Under the pieces are notes generated by a model that searched no databases, was not told where the DNA came from, and worked only from the letters and a program-made list of their open reading frames with translations. Shown in pieces: positions 25,236 through 33,603 of a stretch of DNA of 64,000 nucleotides. Position numbers and translations under genes: made by a program. Origin of the DNA: Thermocaproicibacter sp002410755 (GTDB lineage: Bacteria > Bacillota > Clostridia > Oscillospirales > Acutalibacteraceae); assembly GCA_036839715.1 (NCBI GenBank), contig DAITDU010000007.1, positions 1 to 64,000 on the forward strand, given 5' to 3'. How positions within the stretch are numbered: the first letter of the stretch is position 1; the number at the start of each line of letters is the position of its first letter.

Positions 25236-25919
25236 CTATCTGGCACGCTTGTCAGATGACCTTGCCAATTTCATGCCAACTTCCTGCATAATCTGGACAA
25301 GGATAACCATCAGGATGGAAGAAACGTACATGATATCATTCTGAAAGCGGTAGAGCCCATACTGAACTGCAATGGCACCAAGGCCACCACCGCCCACAAG
25401 TGTTGCAAGGGGAGTATAGCCGAGAATCGTAGTAATTGAAATGGCGGCTCCCACAAGAAGGGAAGGTTTTGCCTCCGGGATCATCACTTTAGTGATAATC
25501 TGCCAGTTTGTACTGCCCATGGACTGTGCTGCCTCAATGACGCCATGGCTGACTTCCTTCAGGGAAGACTCCACCATGCGCGCTACAAACGGCGCAGCGG
25601 AAATAATCAGAGGCACAAGAAACGCATTGTCTCCTACCTTAGTCCCAATCAATGCTTTGGTAAGAGGCAGCACAAGGACAAGCAGGATAACAAATGGAAT
25701 GGAACGCAGAATATTGACAACCAGCCCGAGCGTTTTATTCAGCGGTGCATTCGGATGAATGCCATCTTTATCGGACACACAGAGGATTACACCGGCCGGA
25801 ATGCCAATTAAATAGGAAACCAAGGTACAAAGAATTACAAAATAAAGTGTAACCAGCAAACCATTCCCATACTCTCCCAGCATGGCAGTGCTGAATGCTG
25901 AAGAAAGATACTCATTCAT
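25236..25919 (-). CDS. metI: Methionine ABC transporter permease
   Basis: This 227-residue permease has five to six membrane helices and the EAA loop for coupling to MetN (HGVIEAAQSMGSTNWQIITKV). The ATG at 25919 follows GAGGAACCGCTCC and overlaps the end of metN by 8 bp, implying translational coupling; the frame extends to 25955 inside metN without homology. It forms the transmembrane channel with MetN and MetQ. Confidence 0.95.
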   Translation of the reverse strand: MNEYLSSAFSTAMLGEYGNGLLVTLYFVILCTLVSYLIGIPAGVILCVSDKDGIHPNAPLNKTLGLVVNILRSIPFVILLVLVLPLTKALIGTKVGDNAFLVPLIISAAPFVARMVESSLKEVSHGVIEAAQSMGSTNWQIITKVMIPEAKPSLLVGAAISITTILGYTPLATLVGGGGLGAIAVQYGLYRFQNDIMYVSSILMVILVQIMQEVGMKLARSSDKRAR

Positions 25920-26937
25920 GGAGCGGTTCCTCCTTATAGTAAATCTTACGGTCATTCAAGTAGGCCTTTATGCGGGCAACAGACGTCTGATCTTCAGGTA
26001 GCCGGATAACCATCTGGCCAAAGGTTTTGCCTTCAACTACTTTGGTATGGGCATAAAGGATATTCACGGTAATATGGCATTCCAGAACCATTTTTGAAAT
26101 GATTGGTTCTAAGGCTGACATGCCATCGAACACAATGCGCAGGGTGCTGTTTCCGGCAATGCTGGTTGGCACTTGCCCCTGAGGGAAAATAAGCTGTTTT
26201 GCAATGGTGGACTGAGGATGGACGAAGATTTCCTTTACGTCCCCCATCTCAACAATATGGCTTTGGTCAATTACGGCTACCCTCTGGCAAATCTGCTCAA
26301 TCACGCGCATTTCATGTGTCACAATGAGAATTGTCACGCCAAGCCGGTGGTTTATGTCCTGAAGCAGTTCCAGAATAGACTGTGTTGTTGTTGGATCCAG
26401 AGCGCTCGTAGCCTCATCACAGAGAAGGACCTTCGGATTCATGGCAAGCGCACGGGCAATCGCAACGCGCTGCTTCTGCCCACCGGACATCTGGGAAGGG
26501 TATGCTTTCGCCCGATTGGAAAGGCCAACCATATTGAGAAGCTCAAGCGCTCTCTTCTTCGCATCTGCGCGCGATACACCGGCAATTTCCATTGGATAAC
26601 AGACATTTCCCATGGCGTTGCGCTGGGAGAGCAGGTTGAACTCCTGAAAAATCATGCCGATTTTCTGGCGGGCTCTCAGCAGCTCCCGGTTGCTGAGAGC
26701 AGAAAGGTCATTTCCTTCGATAATCACACGACCGGAAGTCGGCCTCTCAAGATAATTCACACAGCGCACCAGCGTACTTTTTCCGGCCCCGCTCAAGCCA
26801 ATAATCCCAAAGATTTCACCTTCACGGATGGAAAGGTTAATATCTTTCAGCGCGACCACTTCGCCCGCAGCGCCATGATAGACCTTGCTTAAGTTTTCAA
26901 TCCGTATAATTTCCTTCTCGCTTGCGCTTTCGCTCAC
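25912..26937 (-). CDS. metN: Methionine ABC transporter ATP-binding protein
   Basis: This 341-residue ATPase has Walker A GLSGAGKSTLV, the Q-loop in IFQEFNLL, signature SGGQKQRVAIARAL, Walker B VLLCDEATSALD and an H-loop in VTHEM. The last 75 residues form the NIL regulatory domain (LRIVFDGMSALEPII, TVNILYAHTKVV), which in MetN binds methionine and causes transinhibition. It is the first gene after the T-box leader. Confidence 0.96.
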   Translation of the reverse strand: MSESASEKEIIRIENLSKVYHGAAGEVVALKDINLSIREGEIFGIIGLSGAGKSTLVRCVNYLERPTSGRVIIEGNDLSALSNRELLRARQKIGMIFQEFNLLSQRNAMGNVCYPMEIAGVSRADAKKRALELLNMVGLSNRAKAYPSQMSGGQKQRVAIARALAMNPKVLLCDEATSALDPTTTQSILELLQDINHRLGVTILIVTHEMRVIEQICQRVAVIDQSHIVEMGDVKEIFVHPQSTIAKQLIFPQGQVPTSIAGNSTLRIVFDGMSALEPIISKMVLECHITVNILYAHTKVVEGKTFGQMVIRLPEDQTSVARIKAYLNDRKIYYKEEPLHE

Positions 26938-26967
26938 AGTCTGGCCTCCTCAGGTAAAATCTGCATT

Positions 26968-27251
26968 AAAAAAGCACTGCCATCCTTTTTAAGGACGACA
27001 GCGCTTTGCTCTCGTGTTACCACCTTAATTTGCCTGCCCTTCACAGAACAGGCCTCACTAGGTACTTTACTTCATACCCCGGCGCAGTAATGGGCGCTCC
27101 CATCGCGGCCTGTGCGCAGAAACGCAGTCGGCAACGCAGCTCCAAGACCATTTTCCACTGTGTCTTCCGTGCTCCTTTTCATCAACCGAAGCTCTCTGGA
27201 CCGTATCCCGCAGTGTACTTTTCTCTTCATAGCTTTCTCTATATTGGCAGT
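26968..27251 (-). ncRNA. T-box leader of metNIQ, probable Met specifier
   Basis: The leader shows stem I with the AGAGAGCTTCGG region, the T-box sequence AAGGTGGTAACACG (27026-27013), which pairs with the tRNA acceptor end in the antiterminator, and a terminator hairpin (27005-26968: AGCGCTGTCGTCCTT, its partner, then TTTTTT). Uncharged tRNA binding would favour the antiterminator and turn on metNIQ. In the specifier region GGAAAATGGTC an AUG (27151-27149) fits methionine, in agreement with the gene function. The specifier assignment is by position only. Confidence 0.9.
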
Positions 27252-27281
27252 ATTATAACACGGCCTTTCCCGGAATGTCAA
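27252..27281 (-). promoter_or_regulatory. Promoter of the T-box/metNIQ transcript
   Basis: TTGACA (27281-27276) and TATAAT (27257-27252) are 18 bp apart on the minus strand, directly before stem I. Confidence 0.8.
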
Positions 27282-27400
27282 GAGCCTTTTTTGCTTTTTT
27301 TAGGAAAAACAAGCATTTTAACTCAATTAAATGCGTACAGAAAGAATTACAGTTCTTCCCGACGCATATAGATGAGCGAAGAGAAAGAGGAGGGAACACG

Positions 27401-28330
27401 ATGTTTGAATACAACCCGGAAGGGTGGAACATGGATACACCGGAAAATCGTGCTGCGCTGCAAAGTTATTCAACACTCAACGACGCATGCCGGGAAGAGC
27501 GGATTCTGGAAGCCCGTGCCATTGTCTGTGACAGTGCCCACAATCTTTGGGTGGACTTAGGCTGCATGAAAGGGATCATCCCGCGTGAAGAAGGTGCAGT
27601 GGGTATCAAAGAAGGAACCGTGCGGGACATTGCCATAATTTCCCGCGTTAATCATCCGGTATGCTTTCTTGTGACAGGATTTGAAAAAGGAGAAAACGGC
27701 GCAACCGTTGCTGTCCTTTCGCGCCGTGCCGCTCAGGAAAAGTGCCGCCGGGAATACATCTCTCTGCTGAAGTCCGGGGATGTAATCAACGCACGGATTA
27801 CCCATCTGGAAAGCTTCGGCGCATTTGCCGATGTCGGATGCGGCGTTGTTGCACTCCTTCCCATTGATTCCATCTCTGTCTCGCGGATCGAGCACCCGCG
27901 GGAAAGATTTTCTGTAGGTATGGATATCCGAGCCATCACTAAAACGATTGAGAATGGGCGCATTACGCTGAGCCATAAGGAACTGCTTGGCACATGGGAA
28001 GAAAATGCTGCCCAGTTTTCCGCTGGTGAAACTGTTGCCGGCATCGTCCGCTCTGTTGAACCGTATGGGATTTTCATAGAACTGGCACCAAATCTTGCAG
28101 GCCTTGCAGAAGTCAAAGAGGGTGTCAAGCCAGGCCAGCAAGCGAGTGTTTATATCAAAAGCATACTGCCTGCACGCATGAAGGTAAAGCTTGTGATTAT
28201 TGATACTTTTGACTTTGACTACCGGCCCGCACCGCCAAAATACTTTTTTTCCGGCAATCATATCGACCAATTCGTCTATTCCCCGGAGGGCTGTGAAAAA
28301 CAGATTGTTTCCGCTTTTCCACCAAAATAG
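27401..28330 (+). CDS. S1 RNA-binding domain protein (ribosomal protein S1-like)
   Basis: This 309-residue protein has two clear S1 repeats: KSGDVINARITHLESFGAFADVGCG and SAGETVAGIVRSVEPYGIFIELA, plus an N-terminal degenerate one (about residues 35-110). It is shorter than E. coli S1 (six repeats) and resembles the S1-like proteins of Clostridia that lie outside the IspH fusion. It may assist mRNA binding on the ribosome or RNA turnover. The start at 27401 has GGAGGGAACACG just upstream. It is divergent from metNIQ and monocistronic with its own terminator. Confidence 0.8.
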   Translation: MFEYNPEGWNMDTPENRAALQSYSTLNDACREERILEARAIVCDSAHNLWVDLGCMKGIIPREEGAVGIKEGTVRDIAIISRVNHPVCFLVTGFEKGENGATVAVLSRRAAQEKCRREYISLLKSGDVINARITHLESFGAFADVGCGVVALLPIDSISVSRIEHPRERFSVGMDIRAITKTIENGRITLSHKELLGTWEENAAQFSAGETVAGIVRSVEPYGIFIELAPNLAGLAEVKEGVKPGQQASVYIKSILPARMKVKLVIIDTFDFDYRPAPPKYFFSGNHIDQFVYSPEGCEKQIVSAFPPK

Positions 28331-28356
28331 AAAATTTTTCGCGTATTTTTGGCTCT

Positions 28357-28396
28357 GGCACAGGCATTATAAGACTGTATGCCTGTGCCTTTCTCT
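28357..28396 (+). terminator. Terminator of the S1-domain gene
   Basis: GGCACAGGCAT (28357-28367) and ATGCCTGTGCC (28379-28389) form a perfect stem followed by TTTCTCTTT. Confidence 0.8.
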
Positions 28397-28473
28397 TTGC
28401 AGCAAGCCAACCTGTCTCCGCAGAAAAAATTGAGCTTATTTCAGCCATATCACCCTACATTCCGATATCATGC

Positions 28474-28513
28474 AAGGAAAGCCGGACGGTTCTGTTCCCG
28501 TCCGGCTTTCCTT
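28474..28513 (-). terminator. Terminator after spoIVA
   Basis: A perfect 16-bp stem AAGGAAAGCCGGACGG (28474-28489) with 28498-28513 around an 8-bp loop lies 7 bp beyond the spoIVA stop codon. The T-tail is short (TTTCCTT). Confidence 0.75.
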
Positions 28514-28519
28514 CTTGCG

Positions 28520-29998
28520 TCAAAGGATAATGCAAATCAATCCATTACAGCCTTCATTGATAATCCGCTCTACTGTCTCTCGCACCTTCTCCCGTGCATC
28601 GTCCGGCATCCGCTGAAGTTTTGAGTGGATACCGTCATTCACCAGCTCATGCAGGCTCTTCCCAAAGACATTGGATTCCCATATCTGCGAAGGGTTTGAC
28701 TCAAATTCTTTGAGAATGTAGTCAATCAAATCCTGCGACTGCTTTTCAGAACCAACAATCGGTGTGATTTCGGTTGTAATGCGCGTCTTCATCATATGGA
28801 TAGACGGTGCCGCGGCTCTGAGCCGGATTCCATAGCGCCCACCCTGGTGGATAACCTCCGGTTCATCAAGTGTCAGTTCGTCAACATCCGGCATTACAAT
28901 ACCATAGCCGGTTTCTTCTGCATCCCGGTAAGCTGCATCGACTTTGTCGTAGGTCTTTTTCATCTCGGCCATCTTAAGCATGCAGTCCATCAGGCTGCCC
29001 TCGTCGTTTATTTCCAGCCCGGTTTTTTCACCAAGGACCTTGTAAAACAAGTCATGATTCAAAATGATTGAAACTCTTGCACGGCCGGTGCCGAGATCAA
29101 CGGAAACCGTTTTTGCATTCTGTACAAATTCACAGTTTTTCATGCCGGTTACAATATTCTCCACGTCACGGATTTTAAACACCTTCGCGGCAGACTGGCG
29201 GATACAGGTGAAAACCGAAGAACGGAGCCAGTGATCCTTTTCCAGTGAAGAAATCCAGCGGGGCATTTCCACACGGATCTCGCGCACCGGGAACTCGAAC
29301 AGGACTTTAGACAGGACATCACGAATTTGTTCCTCTTCCATGTTCAGGCAGTTAACAGGCATCACCGGTACACCATACTTTTCCTGAAGCTGTTTGCAAA
29401 GGGCAGCAACCTCATCGGTTGTCGGATCAACACAGTTGACAAGGACGATGAACGGTTTGTTGATTTTTTTCAGCTCGTCGACAACCCGTTCCTCTGCTTC
29501 TGCATATTCGTCACGGGGAATATCGCTGATGCTGCCGTCTGTTGTCACAAGAAGGCCAATGGTGGAGTGCTCGGTAATTACTTTTTTGGTACCAATTTCC
29601 GCCGCCATATTGAACGGAATTGGTTCCTTGTACCATGGTGTCATCACCATGCGCGGATTGTCGTTCTCAATATATCCCAGCGCACTTGGGACAATATATC
29701 CCACGCAGTCAATCAGGCGCACGGAAAAGGTAGCATTTTCGCCAATATGGACGGTGACAGCTTTTTCCGGAATGAATTTCGGCTCGGTTGTCATAATTGT
29801 GCGGCCTGCCGCAGATTGCGGCATTTCGTCGACGGCCCGCTCACGTGAATACTTGGAATCCATGTTCGGCACTACAATCGTATCCATAAAGCGCTTGATG
29901 AACGTGGACTTTCCCGTTCTGACCGGGCCAACAACACCAATATAAATATCCCCGTTTGTGCGCTCGGAAATATCCCGGTAAATATTGTGTTCTTCCAT
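28520..29998 (-). CDS. spoIVA: Stage IV sporulation protein A (spore coat ATPase)
   Basis: SpoIVA polymerises with ATP hydrolysis on the outer forespore membrane to form the basement layer of the coat. The 492 residues match the usual length. Walker A is GVVGPVRTGKST (residues 21-32); the N-terminus EEHNIYRDISERTNGDIYIG and MPQSAAGRTIMTTEPKFIPE are characteristic, and the C-terminus ends in a hydrophobic segment (NGLICIIL) that contacts the membrane/SpoVM. In Bacillus it is anchored by SpoVM, whose gene lies here 1.7 kb upstream on the same strand. Expression in the mother cell (sigma E) is expected, but I cannot point to a certain sigma E box. Confidence 0.98.
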   Translation of the reverse strand: MEEHNIYRDISERTNGDIYIGVVGPVRTGKSTFIKRFMDTIVVPNMDSKYSRERAVDEMPQSAAGRTIMTTEPKFIPEKAVTVHIGENATFSVRLIDCVGYIVPSALGYIENDNPRMVMTPWYKEPIPFNMAAEIGTKKVITEHSTIGLLVTTDGSISDIPRDEYAEAEERVVDELKKINKPFIVLVNCVDPTTDEVAALCKQLQEKYGVPVMPVNCLNMEEEQIRDVLSKVLFEFPVREIRVEMPRWISSLEKDHWLRSSVFTCIRQSAAKVFKIRDVENIVTGMKNCEFVQNAKTVSVDLGTGRARVSIILNHDLFYKVLGEKTGLEINDEGSLMDCMLKMAEMKKTYDKVDAAYRDAEETGYGIVMPDVDELTLDEPEVIHQGGRYGIRLRAAAPSIHMMKTRITTEITPIVGSEKQSQDLIDYILKEFESNPSQIWESNVFGKSLHELVNDGIHSKLQRMPDDAREKVRETVERIINEGCNGLICIIL

Positions 29999-30063
29999 TT
30001 TACCTCCCCCTCAGGCAGAGAAATTTCAGCCGTGCAACCGGCCGGTGGATTTACCGGACCACA

Positions 30064-31596
30064 TCACATGGGAATCATCAGCATTCCCTGGTTCTCCACG
30101 ACGGCACCGGAAATCCCGTTCTCGGTACGCACTGCTTCAACAGAAGTGCGGTATTCCCGGGCAATATTCCAGACGCTTTCGCCCGCATCGGCATAATAAA
30201 GGCAGAGCGATGTAGAGGCATCACGCGCCACAGGCTTCGTTTCATCCGCTGTAACTTCGGTAATTGCCTTATAGGTAATGCGCTGCATAACTTCAGCACT
30301 GATATGAAGCTCTGTTTTAACTTCAAGCCCTTTGTCGACAATCCGGTAACTGATACCTCCGGTTATCACATTGGCGGTGCATTTCAGGTCTCCCGTCGAG
30401 GATGACGGAATCTGGTGCTCAAAGTCAATCAGCCGTTCAAAATAAAATGGTAACCCCTTTTCATCCTGGGCAAGCACACAGAGGCTGTACTTCCCTTTCA
30501 TGGTAATCTTGCTGCTTTCCACACTTGCAGCCGCATTTGCCATCTCACTCCAAACATCAATGACTTTTGAAACTGTATGGTCTTCCACGCCAATTTCACT
30601 GCGGTGAACAAGGGTATCCGAGGCAGATTCCGAGAGGCTTTCGATTGTTTTCTGCTTTGCCGTGATATTCAGGTCATACAGCTTTGAGAAGGCGTCATTT
30701 ACAAAAGTTACTTCTGTTTTCCGGTAGGCTTCTACGGTTGCATGGATTTTCACCTGAGTGTCAAAATAAGTGCTGTCTCCGGAGTAATCGCTCTTGATTT
30801 GTGTTTCAACGCCCGCCACCATAAAGTGGACGGAGCACAGGCAGTCTTCTGTTACGCCGTCGCAGTCAAGCATCTGCGTAAACGGAATGGAATACTCCAT
30901 AGTTTCCAGAGAACCTGTTTCCCCGGTCGACAAATACAAGAATTTTACATAGACTTCCCCTTTCGTCATTGCCTTCCCCGCAGTAACCTTGCAATCCTGA
31001 AGCTCCGCAAAAGCCTGCACACGGACGATACTGTCGGCAGCCGGTTTTTCCTTGCCAAGTTCCAGCACTTCATCAACGCTAAACTGCTGCTGGGAAAACC
31101 CGGCAATCTCACTGATATTTGCCGTTGTTTTCAGCTGTTCCACATCGTCCCCCGCAATATTGCTGACCGCCTCATCCTGCCCGGCAGTGACAACGCGCGC
31201 ACAAAGGGAAAAAGACCCGTGCACATTCAGCCTGCGCGGGCCGGAAGCGCGGCAGTTGACATATTCCACGCGCGGGGAAGCAAAGATCAGAGCGTTGTCC
31301 GCCTGCTGTTTGAGGGCAATTTCCACCGAATAGGAATCGTTGGTCTCAAAGAACCGGACATTATTCCCTTCCGGTGCAAGGTAGAAGATCTTTACGTTGT
31401 AGCTTCCGTCCAGCATCAGGCGGTCCCCTGCAATACTGCGTGAAGAGATCTTCGGGTAAATCTGGCACTTCAGGATTCGCTGGATATCCGGGCAGTAGTC
31501 AGGAAGATTGACGTCAAGGTCGACCGGCTGTTCCTGACAGCCGTCGTATACCGTTTCCGCGGCGGCAATCTTCTCCCGCTCAAGCATATAGTCCAT
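30064..31596 (-). CDS. SPOCS (DUF3794) and LysM domain protein, spore-associated
   Basis: This 510-residue protein has repeated SPOCS/DUF3794 domains, recognised by segments such as QPVDLDVNLPDYCPDIQRIL and YNVKIFYLAPEG and their later counterparts (KGEVYVKFLYLSTGETGSLE). A C-terminal LysM-like segment (YYADAGESVWNIAREYRTS) ends in GMLMIPM. Members include SafA/SpoVID-type coat and clostridial spore proteins, so a role in coat or cortex binding is likely. The start at 31596 follows AAAGGAGAG; the open frame to 31665 has no ribosome site. It sits 65 bp upstream of spoIVA. Confidence 0.88.
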   Translation of the reverse strand: MDYMLEREKIAAAETVYDGCQEQPVDLDVNLPDYCPDIQRILKCQIYPKISSRSIAGDRLMLDGSYNVKIFYLAPEGNNVRFFETNDSYSVEIALKQQADNALIFASPRVEYVNCRASGPRRLNVHGSFSLCARVVTAGQDEAVSNIAGDDVEQLKTTANISEIAGFSQQQFSVDEVLELGKEKPAADSIVRVQAFAELQDCKVTAGKAMTKGEVYVKFLYLSTGETGSLETMEYSIPFTQMLDCDGVTEDCLCSVHFMVAGVETQIKSDYSGDSTYFDTQVKIHATVEAYRKTEVTFVNDAFSKLYDLNITAKQKTIESLSESASDTLVHRSEIGVEDHTVSKVIDVWSEMANAAASVESSKITMKGKYSLCVLAQDEKGLPFYFERLIDFEHQIPSSSTGDLKCTANVITGGISYRIVDKGLEVKTELHISAEVMQRITYKAITEVTADETKPVARDASTSLCLYYADAGESVWNIAREYRTSVEAVRTENGISGAVVENQGMLMIPM

Positions 31597-31674
31597 AAAG
31601 GTCTCTCCTTTTCTTCTGTGTTCTAAGAAATGGTATTCGGGATGTCTCCGGTTTATGACGGACATACAAAAAAA

Positions 31675-31707
31675 GCGTGGGACGGTTCTTGTAAAACCGC
31701 CCCACGC
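31675..31707 (-). terminator. Terminator after spoVM
   Basis: GCGTGGG-type 13-bp arms (31675-31687 and 31695-31707, one G-U pair in the minus-strand RNA) are followed by TTTTTTT on the minus strand. Confidence 0.85.
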
Positions 31708-31725
31708 AGCCAGTTATTTTTTACT

Positions 31726-31806
31726 TTATTGTTCTTTTGGAATATGAAACATTTTGCGAAGCAAAAAACTCCAGAACTTTGAGCTTTTAACAACAACGAT
31801 CTTCAT
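31726..31806 (-). CDS. spoVM: Stage V sporulation protein M (SpoVM), 26 residues
   Basis: This 26-residue amphipathic peptide reads MKIVVVKSSKFWSFLLRKMF and ends HIPKEQ. It matches the length and pattern of SpoVM (26 residues in Bacillus, with MK-x(4)-K-x-x-KF near the start), which recognises the convex forespore membrane and recruits SpoIVA. GGGAGG lies 9 bp before the ATG and a terminator follows the stop. In Bacillus spoVM also lies just downstream of thiN, which supports the call. The sequence is too short for similarity alone, so synteny and length carry much of the weight. Confidence 0.85.
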   Translation of the reverse strand: MKIVVVKSSKFWSFLLRKMFHIPKEQ

Positions 31807-31836
31807 AATGCAGGCCTCCCGTATAAGTATGTGTGT

Positions 31837-32007
31837 TCAACACCGTTTGAGCAGCGCAACACCCAGAGCCACCAAAAGCACTGCCAGGATGAACATGATA
31901 AACCCTACCGGACAAAAGCAGGAAAGCGCCAGACCGATTCCAAATGCGATGCAATAACGCGGCCAAGAAGGCCCCCCGCAGCTCTGGCACCGCTGATGTT
32001 CCCACAT
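31837..32007 (-). CDS. Small two-part membrane protein, 56 residues
   Basis: The peptide begins MWEHQRCQSCGGPSWPRYC, a short Cys-rich head with a CxxC pair, followed by a long hydrophobic stretch (IAFGIGLALSC, then FIMFILAVLLVALGVALL) and KRC. Cysteines are abundant (six). It lies 30 bp upstream of spoVM and 78 bp after thiN, inside the sporulation cluster. Codon use and the intact frame argue it is real; the ribosome site is weak (GGTGAG). I know no named family. A spore-membrane role is inferred from position only. Confidence 0.6.
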   Translation of the reverse strand: MWEHQRCQSCGGPSWPRYCIAFGIGLALSCFCPVGFIMFILAVLLVALGVALLKRC

Positions 32008-32085
32008 TAAGCGCTCACCGCCCTTTCTCCGACCTGAGTTTAGTAATATAATATACGGGATAGAAGAAAGGTGTGAATAAAAAAG

Positions 32086-32721
32086 TCAACGTTCAACAAA
32101 TACAATCGCATTGCCGCTTTGAACCGTAATCTGTGCCGTGTCTTCCACAATCAGGTTGCTTGCCCCAAGAGGAATCTCGGATTCGAGCACAGCAGCCTCC
32201 AGAGGATATTTCATGCCCTTATAGCTGACTTCACACGATGCACAGCCAAACGGGAAAACAGAGACTGTCCTCCCTTTCATGCCGCTGAGCGTCAGGCGGC
32301 CCCCATTCAGCAGAAAGACGCGGCGGCTTCCATCCATAACCACGGCCCGACAGCCCTGTGAAGCAAGGTACTGCAACACGCAGAGGCTTGCATAAGAGTG
32401 ATCCATGCGTGCGCCTCCCAGCACACCGTAAAGCTCAAAGCAACGGTATCCGCGGCGGATACATTCCTTAACGGCTGCAAATGTGTCGGTGTCATCTTTC
32501 TCCACCTTGAGGCGGAGAGTCTCCACATTTTCCGGCAGTCCTGTCTGAACGGAGTCAAAATCACCAATCAGCAAATCCGGAATTATCCCGCACCGCACTG
32601 CATTGTCATAACCACCGTCGGCGCAAACAATGTAACTGACTGCGCGGTCAAGATTCCGGAAAGCATCCCGTTCAACGGGAACAGAACCGATAACTACACA
32701 GATTTTTCTTTCTTCATCCAT
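32086..32721 (-). CDS. thiN: Thiamine pyrophosphokinase
   Basis: It transfers pyrophosphate from ATP to thiamine to give TPP. The 211 residues include YIVCADGGYDNAVRCGIIPD, LLIGDFDSV, KDDTDTFAAVKECIRRG and GARMDHSYASLCVLQYL, all standard for this family. It overlaps the end of rsgA by 28 bp. In Bacillus rpe lies between rsgA and thiN; here rpe is absent from the gap. Confidence 0.95.
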   Translation of the reverse strand: MDEERKICVVIGSVPVERDAFRNLDRAVSYIVCADGGYDNAVRCGIIPDLLIGDFDSVQTGLPENVETLRLKVEKDDTDTFAAVKECIRRGYRCFELYGVLGGARMDHSYASLCVLQYLASQGCRAVVMDGSRRVFLLNGGRLTLSGMKGRTVSVFPFGCASCEVSYKGMKYPLEAAVLESEIPLGASNLIVEDTAQITVQSGNAIVFVER

Positions 32722-33599
32722 GGCTTTTTTTCTTTCATCTCCCGGTACATTTCAGTATAACTTTCATGGCGCGAGTGGCTGATCTTCCCCTCCTGCACTG
32801 CTTCCAGAACAGCACAGCCCTTCTCACATGTATGGGAACAGGAAGCAAAGCGGCAGGAGCCAAGATAAGGGCGGAATTCGCGGAAACAAAGCGGCAGGTT
32901 CTCCAGCGTAACAGCGTCGGATAAGGCGCTGCCCAAAGAAGAGAAGCCCGGCGTATCCACAACATAGCCACCGCTGCCAATGGAATAAAGTTCTACCTGC
33001 CGCGTTGTGTGACGGCCGCGGCCGAGCTTCCTGCTGATTTCGCCCGTCTGAAGGTACAGCCCTCCAAACATGGCATTGAGGAGCGTTGATTTTCCTGCGC
33101 CGGAATTGCCTGTAAATGCAGTGATTTTTCCAGCCAGTATTGACTTCACACTCTCTGTGCCTTCCCCATGCAGCGCGGAAATACAGAAGAAGCGGACCCC
33201 GCTGTTCCGGTAAATCCCGCAAAGCACGTCCGCGCTCTTCAAGTCCATTTTAGAAAATACAAGGAATGGCTCAATTCCTGCGGCTTCCGCGCCGACCAGT
33301 ATTCTGTCAGTCAAAAACAGATTGGGGGATGGCTCACAGGTGGAAACGACCACTGTAAGCTGGTCAATATTTGCGACGGGCGGGCGAAAAAGAGAATTCC
33401 GGCGCGGAAGGATTTGCTCCACTGCGCCGTCTCCATTCTGGAAAATACGGATTTGCACATGGTCTCCGGCCAGAGGCGTCATGCCAAGCCTGCGGAAAAT
33501 TCCGCGTGCCCGGCATTCCACAATGCCCTGCGGAGTTTCTACATAATAGAAGCCGTCAATTCCTTTTAAAATCAGCCCCCGACGCAGTTCTTGATTCAT
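32694..33599 (-). CDS. rsgA: Ribosome small subunit-dependent GTPase A
   Basis: This circularly permuted GTPase acts late in 30S assembly. The 301 residues have an N-terminal OB-fold, the order G4 (FSKMDL), G1 (GNSGAGKSTLLNAM), G3 (DTPGFSSLG), and a C-terminal zinc motif CRFASCSHTCEKGC. The ATG at 33599 follows GGAG and sits 4 bp after the prkC stop; a longer frame to 33716 lies inside prkC and is not homologous. The series prpC-prkC-rsgA-thiN is typical of Firmicutes. Confidence 0.96.
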   Translation of the reverse strand: MNQELRRGLILKGIDGFYYVETPQGIVECRARGIFRRLGMTPLAGDHVQIRIFQNGDGAVEQILPRRNSLFRPPVANIDQLTVVVSTCEPSPNLFLTDRILVGAEAAGIEPFLVFSKMDLKSADVLCGIYRNSGVRFFCISALHGEGTESVKSILAGKITAFTGNSGAGKSTLLNAMFGGLYLQTGEISRKLGRGRHTTRQVELYSIGSGGYVVDTPGFSSLGSALSDAVTLENLPLCFREFRPYLGSCRFASCSHTCEKGCAVLEAVQEGKISHSRHESYTEMYREMKEKKPWMKKEKSV

Positions 33600-33603
33600 A
33601 ATC

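Noticed and set aside
29327..29945. Two overlapping frames antisense to spoIVA
   Set aside because: Shadow frames of a well-conserved gene; no start signals.
31787..32005. 72-codon minus-strand frame over the spoVM region
   Set aside because: Runs through the 56-residue gene and into spoVM in a different frame; the two small genes have better start signals and protein-like sequences.
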